Part shown: positions 12,843-25,338 of the stretch, in pieces
Layout of the letters: the number at the start of each line of letters is the position of its first letter
Position numbering within the stretch: the first letter of the stretch is position 1
Assembly: GCA_039566865.1 (NCBI GenBank)
Contig: CM076951.1
Coordinates: 14,083,484 to 14,147,483 of the forward strand
DNA length: 64,000 bases
Direction of reading: 5' to 3'
Origin: Aurelia coerulea
Lineage: Eukaryota; Cnidaria; Scyphozoa; Semaeostomeae; Ulmaridae
Notes under the pieces: generated by a model
Seen by the model: only the letters and a program-made list of their open reading frames with translations
Database searches by the model: none
Told to the model about the DNA's origin: nothing
Position numbers and translations under genes: made by a program

Positions 12843-15800
12843 CTAGCAACTACAGAACTTACTTCGGAATGAGATTTTGTCATGAATCTCCAATAACAAC
12901 TCCAGCTCACTTTTTGTACACAGAGCTGGTCTTCGGAGACGAAACCCTTCTGGGAGTCCACTTACTTCAACCAAGCCCTGCTCAATCTTCTTGTAAGGAA
13001 CCTGGGTCCACTTTCCTTTGCTAGCCTCGTCTACGATGGAAATAGATTTTTCAATATTAACATCCGGTAACAACAATCCCAAAAGACAAGATAGCAAATC
13101 TGTGTGAACAACAATCCCAATTGCAGAAATTGGAGTTTACATACACTGCAGAGATTGCATGTAACAACACTCCCAAAGACATGCTACATAGACATGCAAA
13201 TCTTCTGTTTGTCCAACAATTGCATACATTTGTCAATGTTTGCTTTACAGTTCAATTTGAAATATGCTAGTCTAATGGATAAAATATCAACATGCATAAT
13301 AATGTAATGCAATTTGTTTGCTGAGGTTCACAAATAAAAGTTTCCTAGTGTAGAGCACTCCTTTATAACAATGTAAAACATGTCTGATGGTTCTCAAGAT
13401 TTCAACATTTGTGTTGATTTCCCTGATATCATCCAGTCACATTCATTCAAGTAGCAAATTTCCATTAGGGTTTTCCAGAAATTGTGTAGGGTTTTCTGTT
13501 TTATGATCTATGCTGATATATGGAAATGTGTTTGTAAGATGATGTTTTGCCACATAGATGTAAGTCATGAAACAGAAACTTACCATTGACAAATAATAAT
13601 CACTGGTTATATGACTAAGATTACTCAGAGGCCCTTTACATGAGAAATGTCAGCCCTGCCGTAAACCTTCATCACATTCACATGAAGGAGGCCGAGTTGA
13701 AGCTCAACATCGGCTTAACTCATTTTGGCAACTCAGCCTATGTTGAAAGTTCAGCATGGGTCAAAATTCCCATATAAACATAACAATTTTTTCAGCTGGG
13801 GCTAGTTGAAATCAAAGACGGAATGTGTACAAAGGAGATGAAACCTATTTCTGCAATCATTCTTATTTGTCAATGGGGCTTGCAACTGTTTCTATTGTTT
13901 GCAACTGCATTCCTATCATGTGACCTTATCCCATCCCAAATTGAGATTTCATATAAACAGAAGACAAACTAAGCAATCAGGCCTTTTCGTGAGAAATAGC
14001 TCACGCGAGTGGACAATCGCTCCCGTGATTTCTTTTGCGCGAGCGATCGCTCAGTTAAAGATATATACAGAGTCATGTTGAGTTCAGAAGTAACATAAAG
14101 AACTGCTTAGCCACGGGCTTGGCATATGATAAAAGGACGTCATGGACAGTGTTTCTGGGAAATGAGATGCAAAATGAGACAGGCCAGGCTCTCGTTTCCA
14201 TAATCTTTCTCGTTGCTCCAATTCCTTGAGTCAGAAATGGCCATCTGGTCGTACACTCCTACCCTGAAATAGTTTGATCCCCTTCTTTCAGTGTTTTAAA
14301 TCCTATTATGTCAGACTTCCCATAACGCTGGAAAGTCTTCAGCTCAATTTGGTTTTCTTTACGTTTTTCTTACACGTGTTTTCATAAGAAATTTGGATCA
14401 GCCCTTGGTGCTAAGTAAAAAGTTAGTTTCTTACCTTTTGGGCCTAAAATTGCGTTATGGTTCGAAGTTGAGCCTTCTTATCGACAAAGGGCTTGCATTT
14501 TGCATTGATTTTGTCACCACGAATAAGTCATGCACATTAAGGCAAAAAGATACCAACTTTTTGAAGTCAAAAGTTAAAAAAAGATGAGGGACCTTGTTAG
14601 AGAAAAGAGATTATTTCATTTGAATTCATCAGACAGGCTTATGCTTTACGTCAATGGACTGAAGAAAAATGCCGCACGAACAGTAATCTACCGACTCTTA
14701 TTCTATTAGAAATGAAATTTTAGAGTTTCTTAATTATTCTTGAACATAGTACCAGAGTTTCTTAAACGTTTGGTCTTTGGCTTCGTCTACGTCAATGGAC
14801 TGAGGATAATGCCGCACGAACAGTAATCTACCGACTCTTGTTCTATTAGAAATGAAATTTTAGAGTTTCTTAATTGTTCTTGAACGTAGTACCAGAGTTT
14901 CTTAAACTTTTGGTCTTCGTAGTTTCTTTCAAACCAATTTCTTGTAAAAAAAAACATGTGGTCACGATAAATCGCAATGTGTGCGAATGAGTGCCGATGA
15001 GATGTGATGATCGCAAAATGTTGTAGCAAACCGTAACAGTACTTTGAAACGGATATTATTCTCGATGACTTTGATATTCAATTGTCGTTTTCCGTAGAGA
15101 CATTGCTAATTCATTGTTGTTTCCTGTGTTTTGATGTGCTGCCTTCGAATTGTCTGTGTCACTTGCTTGGGTCTTTTGAGATGGTGGAATGCGTTTGTTT
15201 TTAACAATTGGACTAATTATTTTCTTCTAAAATTACGGAGTGAAATTCGACATGATTTACCGTTTTGCGGGAGCGACCAAAAGCTCCCGTGATTTGGTTT
15301 GCGCGAGTGCTGACGCGATCGGGAGCGATCGCTCGCGTGAAACGAAAAGGCCTGTAAGCAATGCTATAAAAACTTCAACCGTGTTGAATTTAGCATGGGT
15401 GCAAATTACTCATGTGACAGGCCTCTAAGATATGAACACAAAAATTGCCATTGAATACTTACATATTTTGGTGTTCAACTTTTTGCAAACATTTTGACGC
15501 AGCTGCTTGTTAGGGTCCCGAATGTCAGCTGCAGAGACACCTTGAAAGAAATACGAATTTAGCATCATAAAAATGTTACACACCATTAACACTGCAAGAG
15601 AGAAAGAAGGAAAGAAGCAAAAAAAATATATAATAAAACCATGAGTATTAACTAAGTTTATATCATAAAATCCAAACTGCAATGTTAGCCATATGTATGT
15701 TCTTTCCAATTACTTTGTCATTGTTTTTTTAGGAATTACAACACCGTTGCACCAATCGTTTCCTTAGCTACACAATGAAATTGCATGTGTCAAAGTTGTC

Positions 15801-18800
15801 AAATACAATAGATTATGTTTCTAACTGGCCTCCTGTTAACTATGCTGATTCCCTTTAAGGTTACAGCCCCTCCACATCAGCCACACAAATGGAGAACAAT
15901 ATCCTGGCACACCTGTATATGTGCAAACATGGGCTGGACATATGTGTAACTATGCTTTTGCATTGAGTAAGAATATGTGCAACCATTCTAATTGGTTTCG
16001 ACTAATTCCATGAACCGTATCAATTAATGTTTCCTTGTACCCTGTGAACATACTTTGAGGTAAAGAAGAGTGCAGTAGGATCACCTGAAATGGATAATTC
16101 AAAATTAAAGCATCTAAATTGAGATACCTGAGCAGAAGGCAGCAAACTCCCACTGAATGTCTGGTCTCAGCTCCAAAAAATCTCCTCCCTTGGCAGAGCC
16201 ATAAACGTATGGTGTCTTTTTGGAGTTTTTAAACTCCATGACAGCGCTCTCGTAGCCACACCTTTGCAACTTTTGAAACTAAATTGAACAGGAGGAAAAA
16301 TAATACAGTAACATCAACGATGGAATCAGAACAGCAGTGTTAATATCTTAACTGGGCAATCAGCGCAGACCACCTATTTACTGTATATGCCATTTCGTAA
16401 ACCACATATTGGAAGCATTCCAAAGCAATTGTTTTTCCTGAACAATGAGTGTTCGGGGTAAAATATCTTCTTTCAGGAAGTCACAACCTATCATTGCCAA
16501 TGTAATTTACAAAGTGAAATCCATGAAAATAGAGTCATCAAAAATCGCTATTGGCAAGTTTGCTTGTGGCCATGCAGCATTTGTTGGTTTCTCTTTAGAA
16601 AACTGCAAATCCCTGATAATTCTTCAACTACAGAAAACAATACCTTTTATTTGTGAAAATTGATCGCTAATGCTGTGTGTGTGAATTGCACTTTTTGACA
16701 GCCAGGCTTTGACTTCAAGTAACCAGTGAAACTGTCAGATGGTGATATCTGAATCAACCAGCCTACATGTAAAGCTACATTTACAGAAAAAATGTCTTAC
16801 CAGTTCATCAATCTTCTTTCTCAAAGATCTCGCCACCACATCTTTGCCCTCCTCGTCCAAATCCTCAATCTCAACTTGCTTTTCTGCAGCAGCTCGATGT
16901 TTGTATGATGTTTTTTCTGCTTCACCCATGTCGTTCCAAAGAGCTGCTGCAGATGCCATCTTATCTGACATTTTGCTATCATCACCTACATGATTGGGCA
17001 AAAGGGAAATTAAATTTGTATCACTGAAAGAATCCAATACAATCCTTTTTAAACTTATACCCTGCATTTGTGCACTTAACAAGCCAAGGATTCTTATCAA
17101 TTCTTCAGGACTGTCAAGAACTTGTCACATTCTGATAAGAGCTCTTCGGTGATATGAAATGATGTAAAAAACTTAAAACATAAGTTTGTAAGGGATTTAT
17201 AAATATTTTTCCTACCAATGCCCAACAGCTCTTAGGTCAGAGAGCCATAATAATGTACACAATGCCTATAATATCTTTAAAAATTAGAATAGGCCAGCGA
17301 GGTGATACCCGCTATAAGAACCTGGTGGATTAAGAACCTGCATGCTGAAATTTTGCAACAAGATCCCCATTTTATAATAACCCATTCAGGCTAAAATTTG
17401 AAATAGATTCTTTTTTGCAGAGACCAAGGTGTCTTATTCACCAGGGGTTTGCAGAAGGATCGTAAATTTTTATATCTCATGGGAAGCTTCTGAAGGCTTT
17501 TCTTCGGATTACATAAACATTGCTGATTCTTATAAAAATGCTGTTGTGAATGATACCTCATAAACGAAAGTGATTCTAAATTTCAGTAAATAATAGGCCT
17601 CGAGTTTGAATCTGAAGAAAAGACATCCCTCAAAACCCTGAATAAAATAAGAACCAAGTCAAAACATGAACAGCCTCATTTCCCACTAAATATCCAAAAC
17701 ATAAGAACCTGGCCAGGCTGACTTGCAAAATTGTAGGTTCTAAAACTGGTCATAAACTCCAATAAGTACTAAGCCCTAGCCAAAGAAGTGACTATTGTTT
17801 GCAAATATTGGAGATTTAATTCCAAACTGTTTATGACATGAGACAAGGAAAGGAATTCTGGTGTGACTCAGTTTTTGCAATGTTGTTGTTTGCAAAAAAA
17901 ACTTGCTTGGGAGCAAATCTAAAATGTTTGCTTTTATATTCAGTTGGGCAGGGCTTCAAGTATCAATAAAAACTTACCATTTGTTTTCAAGAAGTCTGAC
18001 CTGAAAAGGTCATAGCCACTTTTCTTGCGGCTGCCAGTGGAAACTGACAATTGCCTTTTGTGCTCCTCGCCTCCTTTGTCAGCCAATTTCCTCTTTTTGT
18101 TGTCAATCCATCTCTGTAATGTAAAGAGATTTAGAGATAAATATATCTTTATAAATAATATCACAGGAGCTATGCAGGCCTGCACTAAACAGAGGCTGTT
18201 TCAAATACACATATCTTTTCTATTAGAAACTCAACTCACAGATCGCCAAAAAATAAGAAACTCCAGTACTAGGAAAACATAACATAAGATACTTTTAATT
18301 TAGATAAAGTTAATTCTTTGCGTATTTCTACTTTAACTGTATCATGTTACTCGGAAGGAACTGGAATAATGTCTAAACATCGAAAAGGCTTCAAAAACTG
18401 CATCTTTGTTTGTGCAATATTTAGGCAGTTCAAAGAAATGAAGTACAATGTATATGCTAAAAAATGCTTCACACCAAAGAAACCTTCAAATCAAATAAAG
18501 ACTTCCTCATTTGTAAGTTATGCTTCTGGAATATTCCAGCTAAACTTGTCTTTGCGATCTATGTGATGTTAAAGTTTCTCGCAAAGAATTCCTTGTAGCA
18601 AATATATGTTCATACACAACTAATTTCCAGCTAATGATTAGATTAGTATGACTGACTGAAGCTGCTATTTGGTTAGTAATGTTGTTGATCAACATTGGAA
18701 TTTCAGTACTGGGAGAATACAAGTAAAAAAACTATTTACTGTTTGATAAAAGAAACCCTTGAATAATTTTTACTTTGATTTTCATTTGTTTCCTGTGTAA

Positions 18801-20064
18801 TATTACTCGTAAGGTACTTGAGTAATGTCTAAACATTGGAAAGGCTTAAAAACATTGTTTTGAACTGTTCATGAGGGCACAGGTAGTGAACATGAAGATT
18901 GTTATGGAACCACTAAGAGACTCGTGAAGAAACTCTAAGTTCTCAAAATCTGATAATTTTAAGAAACTTTCAGTACGGGCTGAAATTCTAAGTTTCTTAT
19001 AAAAAAATATGTGTATTTGAGGCTAAGCGGTTTTCTTGTTAAAATACTGTAAAATCCCTCATATGACAAACTCACTTCTGAGAAATAACAGGCTGAGTCT
19101 CTAAATTCATGTAAGGCCTACCAAAATACAAGAATTATTCAGAATCAGAGCAATATATAACAAACAGAGAGAAACGATTCCATTGGAAGAATATCCTTGA
19201 TATTGCTTTCATCAGATTGAAATTAACCTTGCTCCCTGGAAGACTTTGGCAAGTCAGGTGGTTGACACATGAAGACATGGATTTTGATGTATTTAACACA
19301 ATTGTTACGCTTGAGTTTACTTTGAAGGTAATTTGAAACTCAGCAAGTGACTGGAGGAGTGTGCTTTTTTACCTGACTCCTTCTCTTAGACAAATTTAAG
19401 TTGAGTTACATTTGAATCTTTGCCCTCAAATATCTATCCATTTCTAATTTTCTTTTGCCTTTGGCCTCTGGCCATGCAGCCAAAATCTTGTTCAATGCTG
19501 TTTGAAGGTTGTTTTACCAATTTATCAAAGAGACCAACAAGATAACAATTCATTTTTACTATTTTGAATGCATAGCAAACAAATTAACAATTATTTTCCG
19601 GCCAAAATACCCAGTACAGAAACCCTTAAATGTTGATGATGGTGATGCTTTTGTTGTGCACATTTTGTTGATTTGGTTGGAAGACACTTTTGGCCGCCAT
19701 TTTGTGTTTCGTAGTTTGGTACTTATTATGCGAGGTAGGCAAGTGTTGTAGGTTTATTTATTCAATGAGAAACCGTAGTCAGCAAAATAAAACGAGGTAA
19801 ACTGTAAAGCCAAGCCTAATTCGAAAAAATTAGTTTCTCATATGCGAGCTTTTACTGTATCAAAGTAAGCCTTCAATTCGACATTGTTCTCACCTTTATA
19901 GTGTCTTTGTCCAAACCGGTCTCTTTTTCAGCTTCGCCAAGAAGTTCAATGGCACGCTCGTCTCTCCTGTTGTAATTATCCATACCCCGTTCATGATATT
20001 TTGTTAAAGTTGCTCTCGTTTCATCCGAAAGGACAGCTCTCTTCGTTTTACGTCGCGGTTCCAT
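12843..20064 (-). CDS. Homeodomain-like + HMG-box DNA-binding protein, six exons
   Basis: Exons in transcription order: 20064-19894, 18113-17978, 16985-16801, 16278-16128, 15540-15463, 13030-12843. All introns are GT-AG and reading phases match, giving 302 residues. Residues ~9-68 look like a homeodomain: three helices ending in IKRWIDNKKRK, comparable to the IKxWFxNRRxK recognition helix. An intron splits helix 3. Residues ~86-140 form an HMG box, with SGYDLFRSDFLK in helix 1 and ALWNDMGEAEKTSYKHRA in helix 2. Residues ~165-302 contain RPDIQWEFAAFC and LPEGFRLRRP and match no family I can name. A strong donor (GTAAGT at 12862) inside the last exon means the gene may instead continue leftwards; an ATTAAA on the minus strand at 12830-12825 supports ending here. 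The KDZ transposase gene lies ~5.3 kb upstream on the same strand. The start is the ATG before MEPRRKTKRA; an in-frame ATG lies 24 nt upstream. Confidence 0.75.
13978..15354. mobile_element. hAT-like non-autonomous element, 1377 bp, perfect 8-bp TSD
   Basis: Ends are CAGGCCTTTTCGTGAGAAAT and the inverse of CAGGCCTTTTCGTTTCACG. Subterminal GC-rich blocks rich in GAGCGATCGCTC follow on both sides. The octamer TAAGCAAT occurs immediately before (13970-13977) and after (15355-15362) the element. An 8-bp duplication and CAG…CTG ends are hallmarks of hAT transposition. No transposase frame is present. It contains a 138-bp tandem duplication. Confidence 0.9.
14649..14925. repeat. Tandem duplication, 138-bp unit x 2
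   Basis: Two copies each begin ACGTCAATGGACTGA and contain GCCGCACGAACAGTAATCTA. They differ at only a few sites, so the duplication is recent. It lies inside the hAT-like element. Confidence 0.85.
17321..17760. repeat. Degenerate MITE related to the element at 60552-60974
   Basis: Contains the shared ATAAGAACCTG start and an inverse-like end near 17700-17755 with CAGGCTGA and AGGTTCT. Too degraded to set the ends. Lies in intron 2 of the homeodomain/HMG gene. Confidence 0.45.
19047..19857. mobile_element. TIR element with TA flanks, 811 bp
   Basis: Left end CTGTAAAATCCCTCATATGA; the right end, read inverted, is CAGTAAAAGCTCGCATATGA. Both sides are flanked by TA. No coding capacity. Lies in intron 1 of the homeodomain/HMG gene. 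Confidence 0.55.
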
Positions 20065-20454
20065 TGTGCAAGTACGAGAAGAAAACAAATTCGTTAGACT
20101 GAAGTGTTCCGTTCTGTCGGCGTGTGTGATTCGAGTAAAGTTGTATTGTTGGTGTTGTCCAGTTGTGTACGAGGTTCCTGTGTCAAAAAGAGGTTTTAGA
20201 ATTTGCGGGTTAGGGTTATGGTTAGGGGTTAGGATGGTTAGGTAGGGTTAGTTACTTAAAGTTGAAAATTGTAATTACCATTCATTACCAGAAAGAGCGG
20301 AGGCCTTGTTTGGCTATGAATTATACAATGTGTGCAAGTGCTTGTCTTTTATATCCAATTTCCTGAACAAGTAATAGAAAGGGAAGGAATGGAAAAAGCG
20401 AATATGTGCAGGAAAAGCGACGTAGCTATGTTATGAAGTCATTAAGTCAACATA

Positions 20455-20860
20455 CCATAGAAGCTCTATTAAGCCATAGGGGGGGGGGCTTATTTAATTT
20501 CGGACACTTCAGAGGGGGGCTTAAAATAGAGGAGGCTTATTAGAGAGGGGGGCTTATTCAAAAATTCAAATGACAAGGACATAGATGACAGCTTTACAGT
20601 TCTTTTACCACCTTTTCGCCAACTCAACATAGAGTTTTATGAGTCAAATACATAAGTTCGACATAGTTTTATTCCAAACCATATCAATATAAACATGCAA
20701 ACTTGCATTGCAAAAAAATGAAAGCTCTTTAGTAGCCTCCGGAATTTGATATTGATGAGGACTTAATAGAGAGGGGGCTTGTTTAAAATTTTTCTCAGAG
20801 GGGAGGGGCTTATTAGCGAGGGGGCTTAATAAAGAGAGGGGCTAAATAAAGCTTATACGG
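20455..20860. mobile_element. G-rich MITE with TA flanks (CCATAGAAGCTCTATTAAGC)
   Basis: The left end and the inverted right end (CCGTATAAGCTTTATTTAGC) match with several mismatches, with TA on both sides. The interior repeats GGGGGGCTTATT-like blocks on one strand and could form G-quadruplexes. A short relic of the same family lies at about 42445-42495. Confidence 0.65.
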
Positions 20861-21193
20861 TATGTATTTATCTATAGATGTATGTAATAATTACAACCAT
20901 CAGCTCTCCCAGCCTTAGAATCCCTGGGTGCGACACTAGCAATGCAATATAAATTCGAGAAAGAAAACTTAACTTTGAAAACTCGTAACATTAAATTTTT
21001 CTAATCCTTATTTAGTAGGGGGGCAATTTATATTGTTGCATTCCGTTTATATCATATTCTTTTTTATGTAAAAAAATATTCAAAGGTAGATACTATCAGA
21101 AGAAATAAAATGCAAGAGAACCGAAACTTTTCTGACAGCACTAAAGGCCTTTCAATATTACGTTATCAACAGAGTTTCAGCATTACAAGATAA

Positions 21194-21349
21194 CATAAGA
21201 TAATATAAGATAAGATAACATAACATAACATAACATAACATAACATAACATAACATAACATAACATAACATAACATAACATAACATAACATAACATAACA
21301 TAACATAACATAACATAACATAACATAACATAACATAACATAACATAAA
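21194..21349. repeat. Pentanucleotide microsatellite (TAACA)n
   Basis: About 30 uninterrupted copies of TAACA, with a shorter run of four to five copies at ~21679-21702. Translations such as repeated CYVML come from this repeat and are not proteins. Confidence 0.98.
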
Positions 21350-22700
21350 CATAGCATAGGTTTTCTTTCCTACATTCTCCCCAGTTGGTAACTGTTTATC
21401 TTGTCCATTTGTTCGTATTTGTTTCTAGTAATTACTAGCAGTTACAACAAAATCATAATAGAGCTATCATGTATGTTATATTTTCTTATTCCATTGACTA
21501 TGTCGTTCAGAGCCAACAATTCGTAAGCTCATTTACGAGTTGTTTTCATTTGTCCTCGTCAGCACCTTAAATAAGATAGATGTTGTCATCATATACATAT
21601 TCTTGTTATTAACGTTCTTTCGTATCTATGAAATAAGATTAGTTAAAAGCCGAGAATATTGATATGAACTTGAAATTAACATAACATAACATAACATAAC
21701 ATATAACCTTATGATTAAGTTTAAGATCGTTAAACTTTCTTTTTTGTGTATCTATTATTACACCTATCTTCATGTCGATGTATGAGTGTAATTCGCCTCC
21801 CTTGTCGAAATGGTATTTTGTAGCGTCTCTTCTTGTTATATAGTTGTTTCAATTTCTTTCCCCTTACTAATGAGGATAATAATACAATTTATGCTCCAGG
21901 TCAAAAAGTTCCGATGCCCCCTCCCCCTCCGACGAGCCATGGTGCTTCGCAGAGGTTAGAGAGAAAGGGATAATAACGCATTCATCGTAATGCATTTGTT
22001 GAACTTGAAAGATTGTTCTTATTAAAGATTTGGGTATTAGGATGGTATCGGTATTCATCATTTCTTGTATGAATTTGATGTTTATGGAAATATGAACAAA
22101 TATGAATAAACAATCATTAAAAAATTGGTAACATGATTCATATCAGGTTAACATTTTAGAAATTTCTTAAGTACACTCAATTTTTAAAGAAACTAAGGTC
22201 CGGCGCAGGTAGGCAGTTTCTTAAATTTTTGGGCAATTTTGCTACCAAAAGTTTCCTATATGTTTCTTATATTCTTAATGCCAGAAGTGTAAGAGTTAAT
22301 TTTGTTTTGTCTAAAGAATTCCCAAATTACTTAGTAAAATCTCAAAACAAGTAAATGACATAATTTGCACTCAAAATAATGTCCAAACAGTTGCTAGAAC
22401 CGTATACTGTTAAAACATGTTTGAGTGTGAAATGAAAATCAAAATTGTAAATTATAAAATTTTTCTAGTTTTTTAAATTCAGGTATGGTTGTTTCTTAAC
22501 TTTCGAAAAATTGCCCCTACCGATTCTTATAAGCGATTTCTTATAAGGAAATGAGTGACTTTGATATTGAAATGAGTGAATTTGATAACAATGATTTCAG
22601 CTGCTGCGCAGGCGCCTTTTTAAATACAAGTATACTGTACTTGTCCAAAATGCTGTACGTATTTTTGGACTAGCACAATTTATCAGTATTACGTGTAATT

Positions 22701-23260
22701 CAATGTGATTCTTAGCCTTTCGACTTGATCAGCACTGACAAAGGCGCTAGCGCAGCAGCTCGCAAAATATCAATGTGATTCTTAGCCTTTCAACTTGATC
22801 AGCACTGACAAAGGCGCCTGCGCAGCAGCTCGCAGAATATCAATGTGATTCTTAGCCTTTCGACTTGATCAGCACTGACAAAGGCGCCTGCGCAGCAGCT
22901 CGCAGAATATCAATGTGATTCTTAGCCTTTCGACTTGATCAGCACTGACAAAGGCGCCTGCGCAGCAGCTCGCAGAATATCAATGTGATTCTTAGCCTTT
23001 CGACTTGATCAGCACTGACAAAGGCGCCTGCGCAGCAGCTCGCAGAATATCAATGTGATTCTTAGCCTTTCGACTTGATCAGCACTGACAAATGCGCCCG
23101 CGCAGCAGTTCGCAGAATATCAATGTGATTCTTAGCCTTGCGACTTGATCAGCACTGACAGAGGCGCATACACAGCAGCTTGCAGAATATCAATGTGATT
23201 CTTAGCCTTGCGACTTGATCAGCACTGACAAAGGCGCCTGCGCAGCAGCTCGCAGCATAT
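22701..23260. repeat. Tandem array, 70-bp unit x 8
   Basis: Units start at 22701, 22771, 22841, 22911, 22981, 23051, 23121 and 23191, each beginning CAATGTGATTCTTAGCC and ending GGCGCCTGCGCAGCAGCTCG plus CAGAATAT. The middle units are nearly identical; outer ones carry substitutions. A short inverted copy of the GC-rich end (GCTGCTGCGCAGGCGCC) lies at 22602-22618, as if the array grew inside an inverted-repeat element. No spacers, so not CRISPR-like. Confidence 0.97.
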
Positions 23261-25338
23261 CAAATTTGGTAGTTTGGCAGTGTAAACGCGTTTAGCCTGC
23301 AACATTCGTAGTAACATGTGTAACGTTGCTGTAAGGTAGAATAATCGAGAATAGAGAGACACGAACGTGCAGCAGGGAGTAATAATTATTTGTTTTATGC
23401 TCAAAACTGTCCTGTACGTCATTACAATACATTACTTTCAATTTTAATTTCTTTTGCGACGTTTTTACTACCATACAAAATTGCATTGTAATACTGCTCA
23501 AGCCTAAAGCGATGTGCGTTTGTTCTATCGCTGTTGACTGACAAGAAACACCGTAAGCTGGATCCCAGAGACCATGAATTTTTTCTGATATTACACATTT
23601 CTACTGTTCTAATAGTTTTTCATGAAAGGATTAGCCAATCGTACTAAAAGTTTCTCAATTTCACATGAAAATTTCCTCTGGTGGTGCTACAATTGTTTAG
23701 TTTCTCATTTATTATTTGGCTGCATGAATTAGACGTAGTTTCTACCACTGGTGGGTATTCGATTCTTGAAATACAGTAAACATTTTGCAAGGAAATAAGT
23801 TCAATTGGGGTCTAAAAATACAGCAACTATCAACTAACTATAAAAGAGAGGGGCACTAAAAGACAAGTTTCCCATGACATTTATAACTTTGCCTTTATAA
23901 ATCTCGCACATAGGAAACTAGTAGTCTCGTATCTAAAAACGTGTACTTATTGCAAAAAAGGACAGTCAAACTCGCAGAAAAATCTCTTCGCAAAGAAGAA
24001 AATACTGTAACTCATGCGAAATACGGAGGAATGGGGTTTTGACCGAATTGCTAATGGGTCAGGTTTTGCCAAACCCTGCCAAGGTCAAAGGCTTCAGGAT
24101 AAATTTTCAAGAACTGAAAAATACTCATTAGTGCAATCATTTCCCATTTTTAATATCAAAGTGCACAACGAATAACGAACAAGTGAAACATTTGTGCGAA
24201 TTTCTTTCAACGAAGCGCCACGTTTAAATGAAGACCGTTGGAACGTGTTTTCTGTAGTGATAGTCATTTAGAACTAGCTATTCACTCATTGCATCAACAA
24301 ACAAGATCTAACTCACGAGAATATCCGACTTTGGCAAATGTTTTTGGAAGGGTCTATGTCAAAGGGCCTTGAACAGAGACTATTTGTATAACTTACAAGA
24401 AATCCAGCTTGTGCGAGTTTGACTGTATAGATTATCTATTTACATCTACTTCACAAAACGAAAAATGCCAACAAAAATTAATTAGATAGTTCTGAAACAA
24501 ACAGGGAAATCGATGTTCTGTCTATCAAATTTCTACAGTTTCAATCTAATGTCTAACCAGAATATGTTATGCTAGTACATGTGTCAGAATTATCCTGGGC
24601 CATTTGCCATTTTACGACGCTGCGAATAACTACAAAACCTAATTTCCGCAGAGGACATCTGTCACATTATCAATAGACCTTTTTGCTATTCTACAAAAGA
24701 GCCTGGATCGAGCGTTATCTATACATTTCTGTACGAGACTTTCGGTCGAGTGGCGTTAGAGCTTGTGCATGTTCGAAAATTCTAAGAATGTATCAACATA
24801 TTGTTCATTTAAGATTCCCCGTAGAATAGCTAAACGGTCTATTGAGTAATAAAGTTTAGAGTGGAATTCCAATGTTTCGCTACTCTTTGTCTGCTTCGTG
24901 AATTTATATTAATATGCGAATCTAGCCTTGATCCTGTGCTTTGTAATAAACAATAGAGACAATTATATTGCATGAACGAATCAGGTCCATGACTAAATCC
25001 ATACCGTTAGAATCTAAAGGGCAGAGAAATGCCGAAATCGAGGGGCAAATTCATATTGGGATGGAACTAGTTTTAGAGTGTCAAAGTTGTTAATTTCTTC
25101 AAGGGTACCTTTATAGGTGTACATATTAACGAAACAGTGAGGTAACTAATGCTATATCAGCAGCAAAAGATAACTTTGTGACACAGTCAATGACGAAAAT
25201 GGAAAATAAAAGCCTAACTATTATGGAGGCATCATTTTCGAGGACGGATTAGCACTAAAACATGATCTGACCAAGAGCCCACATCTTATTAATCGAAAAA
25301 CCGAAATTTAAAAGTCGAAAATACATCTTTACCTTTCG
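23261..25338. other. Intergenic DNA between the two minus-strand genes
   Basis: No domain or repeat recognised. It contains the 3' flank of the KDZ-type gene. I could not identify a poly(A) signal with confidence. Confidence 0.35.

Larger units (their letters stand above)
13626..15427. mobile_element. Outer TIR element (CAGAGGCCC ends) carrying a nested hAT-like element
   Basis: Left end CAGAGGCCCTTTACATGAG; right end is close to its inverse (…CATGTGACAGGCCTCTA). The flanking octamers AGATTACT and AGATATGA agree at about five of eight positions, possibly a decayed 8-bp duplication. The 13978-15354 element sits inside it. The whole lies in the last intron of the homeodomain/HMG gene. Confidence 0.55.

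Noticed and set aside
20207..20250. Interstitial telomere repeat (GGGTTAGGGTTATGGTTAGG)
   Set aside because: Only ~44 bp and degenerate; not enough to call a telomere relic.
21158..21357. Two overlapping minus-strand frames of repeated CYVML residues
   Set aside because: Pure translation of the TAACA microsatellite; no start context or unique sequence.
22701..23260. CRISPR-like array
   Set aside because: Units are contiguous 70-bp repeats without unique spacers, in a eukaryotic intergenic region.
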